From Clostridia bacterium (GTDB lineage: Bacteria > Bacillota > Clostridia > Saccharofermentanales > UBA5734), in the NCBI GenBank assembly GCA_018056585.1, contig JAGPFK010000027.1, positions 1-9,881 of the forward strand: a stretch of 9,881 bases of DNA, written 5' to 3'. The notes under the pieces are model-generated. The model was not told where the DNA came from. It searched no databases and saw nothing but the letters and a program-made list of their open reading frames with translations. Every line of letters starts with the position of its first letter. The stretch's first letter is position 1. The translations under genes were made by a program, and so were the position numbers. Of the stretch, positions 6,561 through 9,881 are shown piece by piece.

Positions 6561-8933
6561 CTAGGGCGCATTTCCCTTCTCTTTATCTGGCTTGTCTGGT
6601 TCGGGCGTATTTTCTTTCTCTTTCTCTTTATCTGGTTTATCTGGTTCAGATTCTGACTCATCCGGCACCGATTGCTTTGGTAAAGGCTCGGTTACAACAA
6701 TGGATGGTGTTGGTGTTGGCGTCGGTTCATGGATGATGCATTGCTCATGCGGGTTCATCAGGGCACCTTCGATAAAGTACTCTCTGACTGATTTTGGGCA
6801 ATAGGGAGATACTTTTTGACCGGAATCAGGGCAGACCGTCATCGTTATGACGCCGTCAGGCTGCTCAAAATCAAGCGTCTCACAGTCTATATGAATACGG
6901 TTCATCACGTCTCGCCATATTTTAATGGCGTTGTCCCCGTCATGGGTCGGAATCGTCGTTAACCCCAGGCGGTTGTCGTAACCGTACCAGACTGCTGCTG
7001 TGTAGTAGGGGGTATAGCCGCAAAACCATTTGTCCCGGTTTTTATCTGTTGTTCCTGTTTTCCCGGCTGCCGGCATATTGTCAAGGTAGAATCCACCTGC
7101 CGTGCCGCCGCTGCTGAAAACACCTTTAAGAATGTCCGTCAGAACAAAAGCAGTTTCCGGTTTATAGACTTGCTCATAGTAAGGTGTGTTTTCAAGCAGA
7201 ACTTTTCCTTCATGATCCAGCACTCGAGTATAAGCATAAGGTTCTGTGTAGAGCCCGTGATTGGCAAAAGTTGCGTAGGCGCCGGCCATCTGAAGCGCTG
7301 ACACACCGTTGGTTAAAGCACCGAGCGCTAAGCTGGGTTTGCCCAACGAATCGCTGCAGTCTATACCGACCTGCTCCAGATAAAGCAACGATGTCTCGAA
7401 TCCAAGTACGTTTTTTAAAACATAGACAGCAATCGTATTGCAGGAGTACTTCAGTGCTTCTCGAACGGAAAGATTGCCTTTATAGTATTTATAGCTGTTT
7501 TTAGGATAAACCTGGTCCGGATGTTTATCATCCAGATGATATTCTTGATCCGTGAAGACGGAAGCGGCCGTTATTTTGCCCGTATCCAAAGCAGGTCCGT
7601 AGACAGCTAGAGGCTTAATGCTTGAGCCTGGCTGCCTGAACGCGTCAACCGCGCGGTTGAATACAAAATTGCCGGTTTTTTCACCATAACCACCAACCAT
7701 GGCTTTGATCTGCCCTGGATTATTTAAATTATCAATAATAACCACACTGCCGTTAGGCTTTTCAGGTAGATCGATCAGTTTGCTTGTGTCGGTTATAAAC
7801 AGCGAGAGATCTGAAAATGTTGCTTCGGCTTCAGACTGAACCTTCGGATCCATCGTTGTTTCAATGGTTAAACCGTAATTATAAACAGCAACCGAAGCCA
7901 TTTGCCGGCTGTAACCCCGTTTTTCCACCAGATCGTCGATTACTTTTTCAATGACATAATCGACAAAATAAGAATTAATTTGGTTTGGCGAAACTGTTTC
8001 CGGTGTTCTGCGAAAGACCAGTTCGGTATTGAGAGCCTGCTGATATTCGAACTCTGTAATCATTTCCAGTTCATACATTTTGGCAAGGATGATTCGCGTC
8101 CTTCGCAGAGCATTACGCCGGCCAGTTTCTGTCAATGGATTATATATAGAGGGGCTGTTCGGTATACCGGCCAAGAATGCACATTCAACCAGGTTTAGAT
8201 CTTTGGCTTCTTTGTCAAAGTAAGCTTTAGCAGCGGACTGAACGCCCACATAATTGTTTGCCATGGGAACCAAGTTAAGGTACAGCTCCATGATCTCATC
8301 TTTACTTTTTTGCTGCTCCAAAAGGATCGCATTATACCATTCCTGAACTTTTCGCTGCGCTGAAATCTGATCGGCACCGGTAATTAATTTAACAGTTTGC
8401 TGCGTGATGGTTGAGCCGCCATGGGTTGGGTTGCCGCCATTTACAACGGCACTGACAATTGCACTGAAAATTCTCTTCGGATCAATGCCGATATGTGTAT
8501 CAAAGCGCTCATCCTCAATGGCTTTAAATGCTTCATCAATATAAGTTTGTTTTACTTCACCAAATGAAACATACTCACGGTTGATGTTCTGACTCCCGGT
8601 TAATATGGCAATATCCTCACCATTCATATCTTTGATGTGTGTTGTTTCGTTTGTATTTTTGATATGGTCTGCTGACACAGGTGTTGCCGTTGAGATGTAG
8701 CCAACCAGCATACCTCCTCCCAGGCCGCCCATTAAGAAACAGAAAATCACAACAATCACAACAAAAAGCATGAGTATGCGCTTAAAAGCCAGCCCAATGA
8801 TTTGTGGGAGGGACAGCAAGGAGCTGTTGTGAGTCGGCTTCCCTTTCAAATGACGGTAAAGCTCCTTCCTAACGATATCATTATTCGAACGACGCCCTTG
8901 GGACGGCGTATAGCGGTTATTGCTTACAGCCAT
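6561..8933 (-). CDS. Class A penicillin-binding protein (bifunctional peptidoglycan glycosyltransferase/DD-transpeptidase, PBP1A type)
   Basis: This membrane enzyme polymerises lipid II and cross-links peptidoglycan outside the cell. The 790 aa run in order: a basic cytoplasmic tail (1-52); one membrane helix (about 53-80); a GT51 glycosyltransferase domain with catalytic Glu140 in EDERFDTHIG and GGSTITQQ at 172-179; a transpeptidase domain with SxxK Ser437-Lys440 (QPGSSIKP), SxN Ser497-Asn499 (YSCNT) and KTGT at 625-628; a Cys-containing region (CPDSGQKVSPYCP); then a PTPTPTP hinge and a low-complexity Glu/Lys/Pro/Asp tail (about 753-790). All catalytic motifs are intact. The ATG has GGAGG 7 bases upstream. 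It lies 54 bases after the M23 gene on the same strand with no clear terminator or promoter between, so co-transcription is likely. It would be a beta-lactam target. The symbol is left blank because ponA/mrcA/pbpF-type paralogues cannot be told apart here. Confidence 0.95.
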   Translation of the reverse strand: MAVSNNRYTPSQGRRSNNDIVRKELYRHLKGKPTHNSSLLSLPQIIGLAFKRILMLFVVIVVIFCFLMGGLGGGMLVGYISTATPVSADHIKNTNETTHIKDMNGEDIAILTGSQNINREYVSFGEVKQTYIDEAFKAIEDERFDTHIGIDPKRIFSAIVSAVVNGGNPTHGGSTITQQTVKLITGADQISAQRKVQEWYNAILLEQQKSKDEIMELYLNLVPMANNYVGVQSAAKAYFDKEAKDLNLVECAFLAGIPNSPSIYNPLTETGRRNALRRTRIILAKMYELEMITEFEYQQALNTELVFRRTPETVSPNQINSYFVDYVIEKVIDDLVEKRGYSRQMASVAVYNYGLTIETTMDPKVQSEAEATFSDLSLFITDTSKLIDLPEKPNGSVVIIDNLNNPGQIKAMVGGYGEKTGNFVFNRAVDAFRQPGSSIKPLAVYGPALDTGKITAASVFTDQEYHLDDKHPDQVYPKNSYKYYKGNLSVREALKYSCNTIAVYVLKNVLGFETSLLYLEQVGIDCSDSLGKPSLALGALTNGVSALQMAGAYATFANHGLYTEPYAYTRVLDHEGKVLLENTPYYEQVYKPETAFVLTDILKGVFSSGGTAGGFYLDNMPAAGKTGTTDKNRDKWFCGYTPYYTAAVWYGYDNRLGLTTIPTHDGDNAIKIWRDVMNRIHIDCETLDFEQPDGVITMTVCPDSGQKVSPYCPKSVREYFIEGALMNPHEQCIIHEPTPTPTPSIVVTEPLPKQSVPDESESEPDKPDKEKEKENTPEPDKPDKEKGNAP
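6577..6647 (-). repeat. Two imperfect 26-base repeats coding the PBP charged tail
   Basis: Bases 6577-6602 and 6622-6647 match at 24 of 26 positions with a 45-base (15-codon) period. They encode two copies of EPDKPDKEKE separated by KENTP. The reading frame is kept, so this looks like an in-frame duplication inside the C-terminal tail of the penicillin-binding protein. Such repeats can change copy number by slippage. Confidence 0.75.
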
Positions 8934-8987
8934 GTTCTGGCCTCCGTTTTAAATGCACTTTGATATAACTTGATGCAAACCCGAAAT
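8934..8987 (-). other. Short spacer between the M23 and PBP genes
   Basis: These 54 bases contain the PBP ribosome binding site (GGAGG, 7 bases before the ATG) in AT-rich sequence. I see no hairpin with a T-run and no convincing -35/-10 pair: TTGCAT and TATATC are present but far too close together. This supports read-through from the M23 gene into the PBP gene. Confidence 0.5.
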
Positions 8988-9881
8988 CTATTCCATAATA
9001 ATTGCGTTCGGATTGACCGGGCTGCCATAGAAGGTTATTCCAAAATGAAGATGAGGTGCGGTGGACGTACCGGTGTTGCCGACAGCAGCAATGACATCAC
9101 CTTTATTAACCCGGTCGCCGCCCGAAACGTATAACTTGCTGCAATGATAATAAAGGGTCTCAAAACCATTGCCATGGTTAATTTTAACAAATTTGCCTGC
9201 ACTCCTATTATAGCCGGTATCAGAAACCCTTCCTGCCGCTGCAGCTTTGATGGGTGTCCCAACCGCTGCGCCCATGTCAACAGCTGGATGAAATTGCCGA
9301 TAACCGAAGATGGGGTGAATCCGATAGCCATATCCGCCGAGAGAACCCGGAATCGGCTTGAGTGTCGGTATATTGGCCAATTGCTTTTTGATGGCCGCTT
9401 TGTATTCTGTCAAATCGATTTCTTCAGCTTCGGGTGTATTTTCAAAAGCGCGAACTTTGCGCTGCAGCGAAAGCAATTCTTTTGCTTTTTTGGCATAACC
9501 GTTAACGGTCGGGCTGGAGCGGGAAATCGTTTTTTCTGAGAGGTTGGCCATCAAAGCATTTAGAATGGTTTCTTCCAGATTTTCTATTTCTTCCTGCTGC
9601 TGCTGAAACGCTTCTTCTTGTTGTCGAAGAGCTTCCTGTTTATTTTTTAGAGATTCAGCCAGCTGATCTGCTTCTTTTTGCGCATCATCCAGTTCTTTTT
9701 GAAGATTTATCTGCTCTACGGCGGCACAGCGGTTTTCTTGATCGTGCAGGATCTCAAGAATTCCTGTTGTGACCGGGCTCATAGAGGTTTCTTTGTCATC
9801 GGGCGGACTGCCCCGGCCGATAAAATAACCTAATAAGCCGATTCCAGACAGAAAGATCACTGAAACGGAAATCAAAATGAC
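8988..9881 (-). CDS. Membrane-anchored M23 family (LytM/lysostaphin-type) metallopeptidase with coiled coil, N-terminus outside window
   Basis: A zinc endopeptidase domain of the kind that cuts peptide stems or cross-bridges of peptidoglycan outside the cell. The frame stays open to the window edge, giving 297 visible residues. A hydrophobic segment (about 1-21, VILISVSVIF onward) lacks a basic N-terminal start, so the true start is probably just outside; the TTG at 9875 is unlikely to be it. Residues about 50-110 are a Gln/Glu/Lys-rich coiled coil. The peptidase domain (about 178-297) has GYGYRIHP, the zinc ligands His198 and Asp202 (HPAVDMG) and His279 in HLHFG (277-281), and His246 in YYHCSKL at the usual catalytic-His place. 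The site therefore looks active, unlike the degenerate EnvC type. The coiled-coil plus M23 layout resembles cell-division or elongation hydrolases. The neighbouring PBP gene downstream fits a cell-wall role. Confidence 0.92.
   Translation of the reverse strand, partial: VILISVSVIFLSGIGLLGYFIGRGSPPDDKETSMSPVTTGILEILHDQENRCAAVEQINLQKELDDAQKEADQLAESLKNKQEALRQQEEAFQQQQEEIENLEETILNALMANLSEKTISRSSPTVNGYAKKAKELLSLQRKVRAFENTPEAEEIDLTEYKAAIKKQLANIPTLKPIPGSLGGYGYRIHPIFGYRQFHPAVDMGAAVGTPIKAAAAGRVSDTGYNRSAGKFVKINHGNGFETLYYHCSKLYVSGGDRVNKGDVIAAVGNTGTSTAPHLHFGITFYGSPVNPNAIIME

Noticed and set aside
8934..8987. Possible separate promoter for the PBP gene
   Set aside because: TTGCAT and TATATC occur but with about 5 bases between them, far from the required 16-18; no better pair was seen.
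9144..9539. A 131-codon open frame on the + strand opposite the M23 gene
   Set aside because: It is antisense to a clear peptidase domain, Cys/Phe-rich in a way expected from the complement of Lys/Glu/Gln codons, and has no recognisable motif.
9590..9625. CTG/TTG-rich run that might be a microsatellite
   Set aside because: Read on the - strand it encodes the Gln/Glu-rich part of the M23 coiled coil with mixed codons; the repeat is explained by the protein sequence.
1..9881. Search for mobile elements, CRISPR arrays, tRNA/rRNA genes, defence systems or integration sites
   Set aside because: All long frames are accounted for by housekeeping, transport and cell-wall genes, gaps are short, and no terminal inverted repeats, spaced repeats or RNA gene signatures were visible.

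Overview
This window looks like ordinary chromosomal DNA from a low-to-middle GC Gram-positive bacterium of the Clostridia type (Firmicutes). Three things point there: strong GGAGG-type ribosome binding sites, a cupin-fused XRE regulator heading a potABCD operon, and a stand-alone glutamate 5-kinase lacking the PUA domain. The genus cannot be told from the sequence alone. GC content looks to be in the mid-40s percent by eye. I see no transposase, integrase, CRISPR array, tRNA, rRNA or phage gene. Coding density is very high; the longest non-coding stretch is about 250 bases.

Layout from left to right. (1) Bases 2-820, + strand: the C-terminal third of an ATP-dependent Lon protease, cut by the window edge and including the catalytic Ser/Lys domain. 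(2) Bases 831-5417, - strand: a complete five-gene polyamine uptake operon, read right to left as cupin-XRE regulator, potA (ATPase), potB and potC (permeases), potD (binding lipoprotein). The regulator-potA gap is 15 bases, and the pot genes overlap by 7, 4 and 4 bases, so translation is probably coupled. (3) Bases 5418-5668: a divergent control region. The pot operon has a perfect consensus sigma-A promoter (TTGACA-N17-TATAAT), followed directly by a 10-base direct repeat with a 22-base period that looks like a repressor operator. A weaker promoter faces the other way toward proB. (4) Bases 5669-6559, + strand: proB, glutamate 5-kinase, the first step of proline synthesis. (5) Bases 6561-9881, - strand: a class A penicillin-binding protein preceded by an M23 (LytM-type) peptidoglycan peptidase with a membrane anchor and coiled coil. 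The M23 gene runs off the right edge.

How the genes work together. The pot genes form one ABC importer for spermidine/putrescine-type polyamines. The regulator at the head of the operon probably senses a polyamine or related amine through its cupin domain and represses its own promoter. The M23/PBP pair belongs to cell-wall growth and remodelling: one member makes and cross-links peptidoglycan and the other cuts its peptide stems. lon and proB are housekeeping genes.

I did not find a new biological system. The points most worth a second look are the compact pot operator/promoter, the convergent gene ends with almost no room for terminators (including a hairpin spanning the proB stop), the repeated charged C-terminal tail of the PBP, and the unusual basic N-terminal extension of PotA.
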